Source: Streptomyces rubrogriseus (GTDB taxonomy: Bacteria; Actinomycetota; Actinomycetes; Streptomycetales; Streptomycetaceae). Taken from it: a stretch of 64,000 nucleotides of DNA. Position numbers and translations under genes: made by a program. The stretch is from positions 3,472,001 to 3,536,000 of the forward strand of contig NZ_CP116256.1 of assembly GCF_027947575.1 (NCBI RefSeq), read 5' to 3'. This document shows, piece after piece, positions 16,390-25,030 of this stretch. The notes under the pieces are model-generated. The model ran no database searches. It was not told the DNA's origin and worked only from the letters and a program-made list of their open reading frames with translations. How positions within the stretch are numbered: position 1 is the stretch's first letter; every line of letters starts with the position of its first letter.

Positions 16390-17844
16390 TCACCGGTCGG
16401 CGAGTCGGGCCGCGGCCGCCCGCCAGCGCGCCGGGTCGCCGCGCGGTTCGTACCGGGTCAGCGACTGGGTGCGGGCCAGCAGCCGGCGCATCCCGGCGAG
16501 GTCGCCGACCAGGCCGTGGGCGCGGGCCTGCACCAGCACGTTGCCCAGCGCGGCGGCCTCCGTCGGCCCCGCCACCACCGGCAGCCCGCAGGCGTCGGCG
16601 GTCAGCTGGCACAGCAGCGCGTTGCGGGTGCCGCCGCCCACCACGTGCACGACGTCGACCGGATGCCCGGCGAGCCGCTGCGCCTCCTCGACGGCCGCGC
16701 GGTGGGCCAGCGCCAGCGAGTCGAGGATGCACCGGGTCACCTCGGCGGGCGTCTCGGGCACCGGCTGCCCCGTGGCGCGGCACGCCTCGGCGATCCGCTC
16801 CGGCATCCGCCCCGGCGCCAGGAACCCCGCGTCACCCGCGTCCACCACCGACCGCAGCGCCGGCACGCGGGCCGCCGCGAGCAGCAGCTCACCCAGGTCC
16901 GGGTCGCCCCAGGCCCGCACGCACTCCTGGAGCAGCCACAGCCCCATGATGTTGCGCAGGTAGCGGACCGTGCCGTCCAGCCCCAGCTCGTTGGTGAAGT
17001 TGGCGGCCCGGCTCTCCTCCGTCAGCACGGGAGCGGACAGTTCGAGCCCGGCCAGCGACCAGGTGCCGGTGCAGATGTAGGCGAACCGTTCGCCCGATGC
17101 CGGTACGGCGGCGACCGCGGAGGCGGTGTCGTGCGAACCGACGGCCGTCACCGGCACGGGCCCCGCCAGCCCCGTCTCCTCCAGCACCTCCGGCCGCAGC
17201 AGCCCCGCCGCGTCCCCGGGCCGGCGCAGCGGCGCGAACAGGCCGAGGTCGATGCCCAGCCGGTCCGCGACCTCCCGCGACCAGTCCCGGGTGCGGGGGT
17301 CGATCAGCTGGGTGGTGGAGGCGTTGGTCAGCTCCGTGCCCTGCTCGCCGGTCAGCCAGTAGGTCAGCAGGTCGGGGATGAGCAACAGCCGCCGGGCCGC
17401 CGCGAACTGGGCCGTGCCCCGGGCGGCGACGAGCTGGTACAGGGTGTTGAAGGGCGCGTACTGCAACCCGGTCGCCGCGTACAGCTCCCCGGCCGGCAGC
17501 GTGGCCCACACCTTCTCCGGGACGCCCTCGGTGCGGGCGTCGCGGTAGTGCACGGGGTTGCCGAGCAGCGCCCCGTCCGCGTCCAGCAGGCCGTGGTCGA
17601 CGGCCCAGCTGTCCACGCCGACCGAGTCCACCGGGCCCGCCGCCCGCAGACCGTCCAGCACGCCGGCGTACAGCGCGAGGACGTCCCAGCGCAGCCCGTC
17701 GGGCGTACGGACCGGGCGGTTGCGGAAGCGGTGCGCCTCGGTCAGCTCCAGCCGGTCGGCGCCGACGCGGCCGACCATGACGCGCCCGCTGGACGCGCCG
17801 AGGTCGACCGCGGCGAACGCCTTGACGTCCACGGCGGTGCTCAT
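16390..17844 (-). CDS. rhaB: L-rhamnulokinase
   Basis: 484 aa; ATG at 17844 overlaps the preceding stop (ATGA). It is a FGGY-family sugar kinase that phosphorylates L-rhamnulose to L-rhamnulose-1-phosphate. Visible motifs: N-terminal phosphate loop AAVDLGASSGRVMVG, the GVDSWAVDHGLLD substrate segment (Asp catalytic region), TAVGSHDTASAV, CTGTWSLAG and the ATP-binding VHVVGGGTRNALLCQ (about 400). Full length for the family. It completes the kinase step between RhaI and the aldolase in this locus. Confidence 0.92.
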   Translation of the reverse strand: MSTAVDVKAFAAVDLGASSGRVMVGRVGADRLELTEAHRFRNRPVRTPDGLRWDVLALYAGVLDGLRAAGPVDSVGVDSWAVDHGLLDADGALLGNPVHYRDARTEGVPEKVWATLPAGELYAATGLQYAPFNTLYQLVAARGTAQFAAARRLLLIPDLLTYWLTGEQGTELTNASTTQLIDPRTRDWSREVADRLGIDLGLFAPLRRPGDAAGLLRPEVLEETGLAGPVPVTAVGSHDTASAVAAVPASGERFAYICTGTWSLAGLELSAPVLTEESRAANFTNELGLDGTVRYLRNIMGLWLLQECVRAWGDPDLGELLLAAARVPALRSVVDAGDAGFLAPGRMPERIAEACRATGQPVPETPAEVTRCILDSLALAHRAAVEEAQRLAGHPVDVVHVVGGGTRNALLCQLTADACGLPVVAGPTEAAALGNVLVQARAHGLVGDLAGMRRLLARTQSLTRYEPRGDPARWRAAAARLADR

Positions 17845-19880
17845 CGCAGGAACGCGGCGGCGACGCCCGCGTCGACCGGGACGTGCAGACCCGTGGTGTG
17901 CGTCAGGTCGCCGCCGGTCAGCGCGAACACGGCGTTGGCGACGTGCTCGGGCAGCACCTCGCGCTTGAGCAGGGTCCGCTGCGCGTAGAACTCGCCCAGC
18001 TTCTCCTCCGGCACCCCGTACACGGCGGCGCGCTTGGCGCCCCAGCCGCCCGCGAAGATGCCGGAGCCCCGGACCACGCCGTCCGGGTTGACGCCGTTGA
18101 CCCGGATGCCGTGCTCGCCCAGCTCGGCGGCGAGCAGGCGCACCTGGTGGGCCTGGTCGGCCTTGGTGGCGGAGTAGGCGATGTTGTTCGGGCCGGCGAA
18201 CACGGCGTTCTTCGACGCGATGTAGACGATGTCGCCGCCCAGTTCCTGCGCGGTCATCACCCGGGCCGCCTCGCGGGAGACGAGGAAGGAGCCGCGGGCC
18301 ATGATGTCGTGCTGGAGGTCCCAGTCCTTCGCGGACGTCTCCAGCAGCGGCTTGGAGATGGAGATCCCCGCGTTGTTGACCACCAGGTCGACTCCGCCGA
18401 AGGCGAGCACGGCTGCCTGGAACGCCTCGGCGATCTGCTCCTCGGAGGTGACGTCGACGGTCACGGCGACGGCCTTGTCGGCCCCGCCCAGCTCCTCGGC
18501 GACCGCCGCCGCGTTCTGGGCGTTCAGGTCGGCCACGACCACACAGGCGCCCTCGTCCACCAGCCGCCGCGCGATCGCCTTCCCGATCCCGCTGCCCGCG
18601 CCGGTCACGAGCGCGACCCGGGTGGCCAGCGGCTTGGGCCTCGGCATCCGTCGGAGCTTGGCCTCCTCCAGCGCCCAGTACTCGATGCGGAACTTCTCCG
18701 ACTCCTCGATCGGCGCGTACGTCGACACCGCCTCGGCCCCGCGCATCACGTTGATCGCGTTGACGTAGAACTCGCCGGCCACCCGGGCGGTCTGCTTGTC
18801 CTTGCCGAAGCTGAACATGCCCACACCCGGCACCAGCACGATCGCCGGGTCCGCGCCGCGCATGGCGGGGGAGTCGGGCTCGGCGTGCCGCTCGTAGTAG
18901 GCGGCGTACTCCTCGCGGTAGGCCGCGTGCAGCTCCCCCAGCCGGGCGACGGCCTCGTCCAGCGGCGTCGTCGGAGGCAGGTCCAGGACCAGCGGGCGCA
19001 CCTTCGTGCGCAGGAAGTGGTCCGGGCAGGAGGTGCCGAGCGCGGCGAGCCGCGGGTGCTCCGTCCGCGCGAGGAAGTCGAGGACCACGTCCGCGTCGGT
19101 GAAGTGCCCGACCTGCGGCCGGTCCTGCGAGGCCAGACCGCGCACGTACGGCGCGAGCGCGGCCGCCCGCTCCCGCCGCGCGTCCTCGGGCAGCGCCGCG
19201 TACCCGTCGATCACCGCGCCGAACGGCTCGGCCCTGCCGCGCTCGGCGAGGAAGGCCTCGGCGGTGCGGATGATGTGCAGCGAGTTGCGCTCGCACTCCT
19301 CGGAGGTGTCGCCCCAGGCGGTGATGCCGTGCCCGCCGAGCACACATCCGATCGCCTGCGGGTTGGCCTCCTTGACGGCCGCGATGTCCAGCCCGAGCTG
19401 GAAACCGGGCCGCCGCCACGGCACCCACACCACGGTGTCGCCGAAGCACTCGGCGGTCAGCTTCTCCCCGTCCGCCGCGCAGGCCAGCGCGATCCCGGAG
19501 TCGGGGTGGAGGTGGTCGACGTGCGCGGCCTCGACCAGCCCGTGCATCGCCGTGTCGATCGAGGGCGCGGCACCGCCCTTGCCGTGCAGGCAGTAGTCGA
19601 AGGCGGCGACCATCTCGTCCTCGCGCTCTACGCCCGGGTAGACGTCCTTGAGCGCCCGCATCCGGTCCAGCCGCAGCACGGCGAGCCCGGCGCCGGTGAG
19701 CGTCCCGAGGTCCCCGCCGGACCCCTTGACCCACATCAGCTCCACATCACCCCCGGTGACGGGATCGGTCGCGGTGCCCTTGGCGGACGCGTTGCCACCG
19801 GCGTAGTTGGTGTTGCGCGGATCGGCACCGAGCCGATGGGAACGGGCGAGGAGGGCAGAGGCTGAGGGGTGGATCCCCAT
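17841..19880 (-). CDS. Bifunctional rhamnulose-1-phosphate aldolase / lactaldehyde dehydrogenase (RhaEW type)
   Basis: 679 aa, a fusion of two enzymes. Residues about 1-420 are a class II aldolase/adducin-type domain (metal ligands in HVDHLHPDSGIAL and GGHGITAWG), which splits L-rhamnulose-1-phosphate into DHAP and L-lactaldehyde. Residues about 425-679 are a short-chain dehydrogenase: VTGAGSGIGKAIA for NAD binding, NNAGIS, and the catalytic YSATK, which would oxidise L-lactaldehyde to L-lactate. The same fusion is known as RhaEW in Bacillus. It sits between rhaI and rhaB on one strand, and lutABC just beyond can consume the lactate. Confidence 0.92.
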   Translation of the reverse strand: MGIHPSASALLARSHRLGADPRNTNYAGGNASAKGTATDPVTGGDVELMWVKGSGGDLGTLTGAGLAVLRLDRMRALKDVYPGVEREDEMVAAFDYCLHGKGGAAPSIDTAMHGLVEAAHVDHLHPDSGIALACAADGEKLTAECFGDTVVWVPWRRPGFQLGLDIAAVKEANPQAIGCVLGGHGITAWGDTSEECERNSLHIIRTAEAFLAERGRAEPFGAVIDGYAALPEDARRERAAALAPYVRGLASQDRPQVGHFTDADVVLDFLARTEHPRLAALGTSCPDHFLRTKVRPLVLDLPPTTPLDEAVARLGELHAAYREEYAAYYERHAEPDSPAMRGADPAIVLVPGVGMFSFGKDKQTARVAGEFYVNAINVMRGAEAVSTYAPIEESEKFRIEYWALEEAKLRRMPRPKPLATRVALVTGAGSGIGKAIARRLVDEGACVVVADLNAQNAAAVAEELGGADKAVAVTVDVTSEEQIAEAFQAAVLAFGGVDLVVNNAGISISKPLLETSAKDWDLQHDIMARGSFLVSREAARVMTAQELGGDIVYIASKNAVFAGPNNIAYSATKADQAHQVRLLAAELGEHGIRVNGVNPDGVVRGSGIFAGGWGAKRAAVYGVPEEKLGEFYAQRTLLKREVLPEHVANAVFALTGGDLTHTTGLHVPVDAGVAAAFLR

Positions 19881-19914
19881 GACTGGCAGTCCTTTTCAAC
19901 GAGGGCGGAGAACA

Positions 19915-19981
19915 GCGCCCCTGCAAGGGGCGCGGGGAACTGCGCGACCAGCCACAACGGGCCCGCAGTCCGCGAAGAACA
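19915..19981. repeat. Streptomyces-type dispersed intergenic repeat with hairpin
   Basis: A hairpin, GCGCCCC-TGCAA-GGGGCGC (19915-19933), is followed directly by GGGGAACTGCGCGACCAGCC and a short run including GGGCCCGCAG. I recognise this string from intergenic regions of many Streptomyces genomes. It occupies the rhaI-aldolase gap and would be transcribed as part of the rha mRNA. Its function is unknown; processing, stability or partial termination are possible. Copy number cannot be judged from one window. Confidence 0.6.
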
Positions 19982-20004
19982 CAAACCCGGCAGACGCCTA
20001 CGGC

Positions 20005-21165
20005 CTAGGCCCCCCACCCCGCCTGCTGCCCACCAACCCGCTCGGCAACGACCTTCTCGCCCCAACCGGACGCCCGGTACGCCTTGAGGGGCTCGGGGTC
20101 CAGCCCCGACTCCTCCCGCACCTCCCGAAGCAGCGGACGCACATCCGTGTTGTACGCGTCCATCAACACCGCGTTTGCCTCCAGCACATCCCCCGAGGCC
20201 TGCGCGGCGGCCAGCGCCGAACCGTCGACCAGCAGCGCCTTCGCCGTGGCCTCCTGCACGTTCATCACCGACCGGATGATGGCCGGAATCTTCGCCTCGA
20301 TGTTGTGGCACTGGTCGAGCATGAACGCCACGTCGGAGGTGAACCCGCCCCCGCGTACCACCTCGTACATGATCCGGAACAGCTGGAACGGGTCGGCGGC
20401 ACCCACCATCAGGTCGTCGTCGGCGTAGAACCGCGAGTTGAAGTCGAACCCGCCGAGCTTCCCCTCCCGCAGCAGCGTCGCCACGATGAACTCGATGTTC
20501 GTGCCCGGCGCGTGGTGCCCCGTGTCGACCACGACCTGCGCCTTCTCGCCCAGCTTGAGACAGTGCGCGTACGCCGTGCCCCAGTCCGGCACGTCCGTCG
20601 TGTAGAACGCGGGCTCGAAGAGCTTGTACTCCAGGAGCATCCGCTGACCCTCGCCGAGCCGCTCGTACACCTCGGCCAGGCCCTCGGCCAGCCGGTCCTG
20701 CCGGGACCGGATGTCGTCCTGTCCCGGGTAGTTCGTGCCGTCGGCGAACCACAGCTTCAGGTCGCGCGAGCCGGTGGCGTCCATGATGTCGACGCACTCC
20801 AGCAGGTGGTCGACGGCCTTCCGGCGCACCGCCGCGTCGGGGTGGCAGATGCTGCCCAGCTTGTAGTCGTCGTCCTGGAAGGTGTTGGAGTTGATCGCAC
20901 CGATCCGCACGCCCCGCTTCTCGGCGTGCGCCGCCAGCGCGGCGTAGTCCTCGACCCGGTCCCACGGGATGTGCAGGGCGACGGTCGGGGCCGCGCCGGT
21001 GAACTCGTGCACCTTCGCCGCGTCGTCCAGCTTCTCGAAGGGGTCGCGCGGGACACCGGCCTGGGCGAACACCTTGAAGCGGGTGCCCGAGTTGCCGTAC
21101 GCCCACGACGGCGTCTCGACGGCCTGGGTCTTGAGCGCGGCTTTCACCGCGGCGAGCTCGGTCAC
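20005..21165 (-). CDS. rhaI: L-rhamnose isomerase
   Basis: 386 aa; ATG at 21165. It is a TIM-barrel ketol-isomerase of the RhaI type (related to Pseudomonas/actinobacterial RhaI rather than to E. coli RhaA) that converts L-rhamnose to L-rhamnulose using divalent metals. Likely metal and catalytic positions lie in ALHIPWDR, GAINSNTFQDDDYKLGS, LKLWFADGTNYPGQDD, LEYKLFEPAFY (Glu), VVVDTGHHAPGTNIE and GFDFNSRFYADDDLMVG. First gene of the minus-strand catabolic operon rhaI-aldolase-rhaB, with its own promoter and operator just upstream. Confidence 0.93.
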   Translation of the reverse strand: MTELAAVKAALKTQAVETPSWAYGNSGTRFKVFAQAGVPRDPFEKLDDAAKVHEFTGAAPTVALHIPWDRVEDYAALAAHAEKRGVRIGAINSNTFQDDDYKLGSICHPDAAVRRKAVDHLLECVDIMDATGSRDLKLWFADGTNYPGQDDIRSRQDRLAEGLAEVYERLGEGQRMLLEYKLFEPAFYTTDVPDWGTAYAHCLKLGEKAQVVVDTGHHAPGTNIEFIVATLLREGKLGGFDFNSRFYADDDLMVGAADPFQLFRIMYEVVRGGGFTSDVAFMLDQCHNIEAKIPAIIRSVMNVQEATAKALLVDGSALAAAQASGDVLEANAVLMDAYNTDVRPLLREVREESGLDPEPLKAYRASGWGEKVVAERVGGQQAGWGA

Positions 21166-21217
21166 TTCGGCGCTCCTGTGGCATCGGGTCGTGGCCTGCT
21201 GTGAGTACGACCATGTG

Positions 21218-21229
21218 TGAAACGATTCA
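21218..21229. promoter_or_regulatory. LacI-type operator at the rhaI promoter
   Basis: TGAAACGATTCA is an imperfect palindrome with the central CG of LacI/GalR operators. It lies immediately downstream of the rhaI -10 box, where a bound repressor would block transcription. The LacI-family gene at 26550 is the natural candidate. Confidence 0.65.
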
Positions 21230-21236
21230 GAACGCG

Positions 21237-21265
21237 AAGCTATGAGCCGCCCGAAGGGGTGTCAA
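21237..21265 (-). promoter_or_regulatory. Promoter of the rhaI operon
   Basis: On the minus strand TTGACA (21265-21260) and TAGCTT (21242-21237) are separated by exactly 17 bases, an excellent HrdB-type promoter. The predicted start site falls next to the operator at 21218-21229. Confidence 0.75.
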
Positions 21266-21339
21266 CCCTTCTGGTCACTCCAACTGTTCGTGACTCGGTC
21301 GTGACCTTCGGCTATCGAAAGTTTTTGGACCCGGAACCA

Positions 21340-21369
21340 TTGACGTGACATACCCTCGCTGCCTAACGT
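21340..21369 (+). promoter_or_regulatory. Promoter of the rhamnose ABC importer operon
   Basis: TTGACG (21340-21345) and TAACGT (21364-21369) are separated by 18 bases and point to the ATPase gene at 21442. It is divergent from the rhaI promoter. Confidence 0.65.
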
Positions 21370-21384
21370 CCCCGGCAACCGAGT

Positions 21385-21396
21385 TGAAACCTTTCA
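21385..21396. promoter_or_regulatory. LacI-type operator at the importer promoter
   Basis: TGAAACCTTTCA (21385-21396) is one base from a perfect TGAAACGTTTCA palindrome and closely matches the site at 21218. It begins about 16 bases after the -10 box, fitting repression shortly after the start of transcription. Confidence 0.65.
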
Positions 21397-21441
21397 CGAC
21401 GCCGTGAGGGCCGTCCCGCCGGCGTCGTCGAGGAGCCCCCA

Positions 21442-22959
21442 ATGACCCACCCGTCCGACACGGGTTCGGCCCCGGTTCTGGCGCTCAGGGACGTCTCCAA
21501 GTCCTTCGGCGCGGTCCGTGCGCTGCGGGACGTCTCCCTGGAGCTGTTCCCCGGCGAGGTGCACGCCCTCGCCGGTGAGAACGGCGCCGGAAAGTCGACC
21601 CTCATCAAGACGCTGGCCGGAGTGCACCGGCCGGACGCCGGCCACGTGCTGCTCGACGGCGCACCGGTCGTGTTCCACGGTCCCGGCGACGCCCGCGACG
21701 CCGGCATCGCCGTGATCTACCAGGAGCCCACCCTCTTTCCCGACCTCTCGATCGCCGAGAACATCTTCATGGGCCGCCAGCCGCGGCGCGCCCTCGGCCG
21801 CATCGACCACAAGGCGACCCACGACGCCACCGCCGCACTCATGCTGCGCCTCGGGGTCGAACTCGACCCCGACCGGCCCGCGCGCGGTCTGTCCATCGCG
21901 GACCAGCAGATCGTGGAGATCGCCAAGGCTCTCTCCTTCGACGCCCGCGTCCTGATCATGGACGAGCCGACCGCCGCCCTCACCGGCAGCGAGGTGGCCC
22001 GGCTCTTCGGCGTGGTGCGCACCCTGCGCGACCAGGGTGCCGCGGTGCTGTTCATCTCCCACCGGCTGGAGGAGATCTTCCACATCTGCGCGCGGGTCAC
22101 CACCCTGCGCGACGGCGCCTGGATCGCCAGCGAGCCCCTGGAGGGCATGACCGAGGACGACCTGGTGCGCCGCATGGTCGGCCGCGACCTCGACGAGCTG
22201 TACCCCAAGCAGGAGGTCACCCCCGGCGAGAGGGCCCTCAGCGTGCGCAGGCTGACCCGCGAGGGCGTCTTCACCGACGTCTCCTTCGAGGTGCGGCGCG
22301 GCGAGATCGTGGCGCTGGCCGGACTGGTCGGCGCCGGACGCACCGAGGTCGCCCGCGCCGTCTTCGGCGTCGACCGCTGGGACGCGGGGGAGGTCGAGGT
22401 CGACGGCAAGCCGCTCGTCAACGGCGCCCCGTCCACCGCGATGGCCGCCGGTCTCGCGCTGGTCCCGGAGGACCGCCGCGCCCAGGGGCTGGTGATGGAC
22501 ATGTCCATCGAACGCAACATCGGGCTCACCGGCCTGCGGACGACCGTGAGGGCCGGCCTCGTGGACCGCGGCGCCGAGCGCAGCCGCTCCCTCGACTGGG
22601 CGGTCAAGCTCCAGGTCAAGTACGCCCGCATCGCCGACACCGTCGCCACCCTGTCCGGCGGCAACCAGCAGAAGGTCGTCCTCGCCAAGTGGCTGGCCAC
22701 CGGCCCCAAGGTGCTGATCGTCGACGAACCCACCCGCGGCATCGACGTCGGCACCAAGGCGGAGGTGCACCGGCTGCTTTCGCAGCTCGCCGCCGACGGC
22801 GTGGCCGTCCTGATGATCTCCTCCGACCTGCCCGAGGTGCTCGGCATGGCCGACCGCGTCCTGGTGATGCACGAGGGCCGACTGACCGCCGAGATATCCC
22901 GCACCGACGCCACCGAGGAGACCGTGATGGCCGCAGCCACGGGGAGGGCCGCCGCATGA
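21442..22959 (+). CDS. Sugar ABC transporter ATP-binding protein (two ATPase domains), rhamnose importer
   Basis: 505 aa, a tandem ABC ATPase of the carbohydrate class 2 (RbsA/RhaT) type. Domain 1 (about 1-240) has Walker [10 protein letters not shown] and Walker [12 protein letters not shown]. Domain 2 (about 255-505) has a degenerate Walker A ([15 protein letters not shown]), signature [10 protein letters not shown] and Walker [12 protein letters not shown]. This asymmetry is normal in the family. It heads a five-gene plus-strand operon with two permeases, a binding protein and RhaM, which points to L-rhamnose as substrate. Confidence 0.9.
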   Translation: MTHPSDTGSAPVLALRDVSKSFGAVRALRDVSLELFPGEVHALAGENGAGKSTLIKTLAGVHRPDAGHVLLDGAPVVFHGPGDARDAGIAVIYQEPTLFPDLSIAENIFMGRQPRRALGRIDHKATHDATAALMLRLGVELDPDRPARGLSIADQQIVEIAKALSFDARVLIMDEPTAALTGSEVARLFGVVRTLRDQGAAVLFISHRLEEIFHICARVTTLRDGAWIASEPLEGMTEDDLVRRMVGRDLDELYPKQEVTPGERALSVRRLTREGVFTDVSFEVRRGEIVALAGLVGAGRTEVARAVFGVDRWDAGEVEVDGKPLVNGAPSTAMAAGLALVPEDRRAQGLVMDMSIERNIGLTGLRTTVRAGLVDRGAERSRSLDWAVKLQVKYARIADTVATLSGGNQQKVVLAKWLATGPKVLIVDEPTRGIDVGTKAEVHRLLSQLAADGVAVLMISSDLPEVLGMADRVLVMHEGRLTAEISRTDATEETVMAAATGRAAA

Positions 22960-23996
22960 CGGTCACCGCACCGGAGACGGCCCCCGCGGCCGACGTGCCG
23001 AAGGCCGGCGCCACCAGGCTGGTGGACCGCATCTTCAAGATGCGCGAACTGGCCATCCTGCTCGTCTTCCTGGTGATGATCGGCGTCACCCAGGCCGGCA
23101 ACAGCGAGTTCCTGTCCGAGCAGGGCATCAAGGACCTCCTGCTGAACGCGACCATCCTGGTCCTGGTCGCCACCGGACAGTCCCTGGTCGTCATCACCCG
23201 CAACGTCGACCTGTCCGTCGGCTCCACCCTCGGCATCAGCGCCTTCGCCGCCGGCGTCTACCTCCAGGACGGCGGCAACCCCGTCGTCGCCGTGCTGCTC
23301 GCGGTGCTGATGGGTATCGGCTTCGGCCTCCTCAACGGCCTGCTGGTCAGCCTCGGCCAGGTGCCCGCCCTGGTCGTCACCCTCGGCACCCTCTACATCA
23401 TCCGCGGCATCGACTCCATCTGGGTCGGCTCCCGGCAGATCACCGCGGCCGACCTGCCCGGCGGCTTCGTCGACTTCGGCTCCGGCGGCATCTCCGCCGT
23501 GCCCTGGCTGGCCATGATCGCCCTGGCGGTGCTCGTCGCCACGGCGTACTACCTCAAGCACTTCGGCAGCGGACGCGAGCTGTACGCCCTCGGCTCCAAC
23601 CCGGAGGCCGCCCGGCTGGCCGGCATCCCGGTCCGCAAGCGGATCCTGGCCGCCTACACCTTCTGCGGCGCCCTCGCCGGACTCGCCGGCGCCCTGTACC
23701 TCGCCCGCTTCGGCAACGTCGACTCGGGCACCGGCAACGGCTACGAACTGACCGTCGTCAGCGCCGTGGTGGTCGGCGGCGTCGTCTTCACCGGCGGCTC
23801 CGGCAGCGTCTACGGTGCGGCCCTCGGCGCACTGCTGCTGACCTCGATCAACAGCGTGCTGCCCGCCCTCGGCGTCAGCTCCGTGTGGGTGCTGGCCATC
23901 AACGGCATCCTGCTCATCCTCGCCATCGCCGTCGACCGGATCGTCGCGCTGCGCGTGGCCAACGCCCTGAAGAAGAGGAACGCCCGCCATGGCTGA
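22956..23996 (+). CDS. Sugar ABC transporter permease 1 (rhamnose)
   Basis: 346 aa; ATG at 22956 overlaps the ATPase stop (ATGA). An RbsC-like permease with about 8-10 membrane helices. Diagnostic stretches include [49 protein letters not shown] (the cytoplasmic coupling loop to the ATPase) and [15 protein letters not shown]. It pairs with the next permease to form the heterodimeric channel, as in rhamnose importers of actinobacteria and Rhizobium. The C-terminus is basic (KKRNARHG). Confidence 0.9.
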   Translation: MTVTAPETAPAADVPKAGATRLVDRIFKMRELAILLVFLVMIGVTQAGNSEFLSEQGIKDLLLNATILVLVATGQSLVVITRNVDLSVGSTLGISAFAAGVYLQDGGNPVVAVLLAVLMGIGFGLLNGLLVSLGQVPALVVTLGTLYIIRGIDSIWVGSRQITAADLPGGFVDFGSGGISAVPWLAMIALAVLVATAYYLKHFGSGRELYALGSNPEAARLAGIPVRKRILAAYTFCGALAGLAGALYLARFGNVDSGTGNGYELTVVSAVVVGGVVFTGGSGSVYGAALGALLLTSINSVLPALGVSSVWVLAINGILLILAIAVDRIVALRVANALKKRNARHG

Positions 23997-25002
23997 CACC
24001 TCCCTGACGCGCGCCGTCCGCTGGGACACGGTCGTCGGTGCCCTGCTCGTGGTCGTCCTGCTGCTCTCCTTCGGCTTCGTCGACGGGTTCGGCAACGCCC
24101 TCAACCTGTCCTTCCTGATCGGCAACACCCTGCCGATCGCGCTCATCGCCCTGCCGATGACCCTGCTGGTCGTCTCCGGCGAGATCGACCTGTCGGTGGC
24201 CTCCACCGCGGGTCTGTCCGGCGCGGTGATGGGCGCCCTGTGGAACCAGGGCATGACCATCGAGACGATCATCCCGATCTGCCTGCTGCTCGGCGTGGTC
24301 TGCGGTCTGGTCAACGGCCTGCTGGTCACCCGCCTCGGCCTGCCCTCCCTCGCCGTCACCATCGGCACCATGGCCGCCTACCGGGGCATCGCGCAGATCG
24401 TGCTCGGCTCCGACGCGGTCACCGACTTCCCCTCGCAGTACCTGGACTTCGCGGCCGGACGCATCGACGGCACCTTCGTCCCGTACGCCTTCCTGCCGTT
24501 CCTCGTGCTGCTGGCCGTCGCCGTCGTCGCCCTGCACGCCATGCCGTTCGGCCGGTCGCTGTTCGCCATCGGCGCCAGCGAGGAGGCCGCGCGCTTCGCC
24601 GGCATCCGGGTCAAGCGGCAGAAGCTGATCCTGTTCACGCTGACCGGCCTGATGTCGTCCCTCACCGGCGTCTTCTGGGCCCTGCACTACGCCAGCGCCC
24701 GCTACGACAACGCCACCGGCCTCGAACTGTCCGTCGTCGCCGCCGTGCTCCTGGGCGGCATCGACTTCGACGGCGGCAAGGGCACGCTCGGCGGGGCGGT
24801 CGCGGGCGTGTTCCTGCTCGGCGCGCTGCAGAACGTGATGAGCCTCCAGGACGTCTCCGCCCAGTCCCAGATCGTCGTCACCGGCGTCCTGCTCGTCCTC
24901 TCCGTGCTCGGCCCCCGGGTCGCACGGCAGATCTCCCTAGCGAGGGCCGGACGCAGGGCGGCACCGGCGCCCCCGTCCAAGGCGCCCGCCCCCACCCCGT
25001 AA
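23989..25002 (+). CDS. Sugar ABC transporter permease 2 (rhamnose)
   Basis: 337 aa; ATG at 23989 overlaps the previous gene by 8 bases. Same family as permease 1: VVSGEIDLSVASTAGLSG, PSLAVTIGTMAAYRG, LFAIGASEEAARFAGIRV (coupling loop) and GGIDFDGGKGTLGGAVAGV, with about 9 membrane helices. The last 30 residues are an Ala/Pro/Lys-rich cytosolic tail. Two different permeases plus one double ATPase is the usual composition of rhamnose importers, as opposed to the single permease of ribose importers. Confidence 0.9.
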   Translation: MADTSLTRAVRWDTVVGALLVVVLLLSFGFVDGFGNALNLSFLIGNTLPIALIALPMTLLVVSGEIDLSVASTAGLSGAVMGALWNQGMTIETIIPICLLLGVVCGLVNGLLVTRLGLPSLAVTIGTMAAYRGIAQIVLGSDAVTDFPSQYLDFAAGRIDGTFVPYAFLPFLVLLAVAVVALHAMPFGRSLFAIGASEEAARFAGIRVKRQKLILFTLTGLMSSLTGVFWALHYASARYDNATGLELSVVAAVLLGGIDFDGGKGTLGGAVAGVFLLGALQNVMSLQDVSAQSQIVVTGVLLVLSVLGPRVARQISLARAGRRAAPAPPSKAPAPTP

Positions 25003-25030
25003 CCCCGTCCACCCTCGTAAGGAACCCACC

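Noticed and set aside
17883..19865. A 660-codon plus-strand open frame over the aldolase/dehydrogenase gene
   Set aside because: Low-complexity translation, no domain and no ribosome site; the opposite strand encodes a complete two-domain enzyme.
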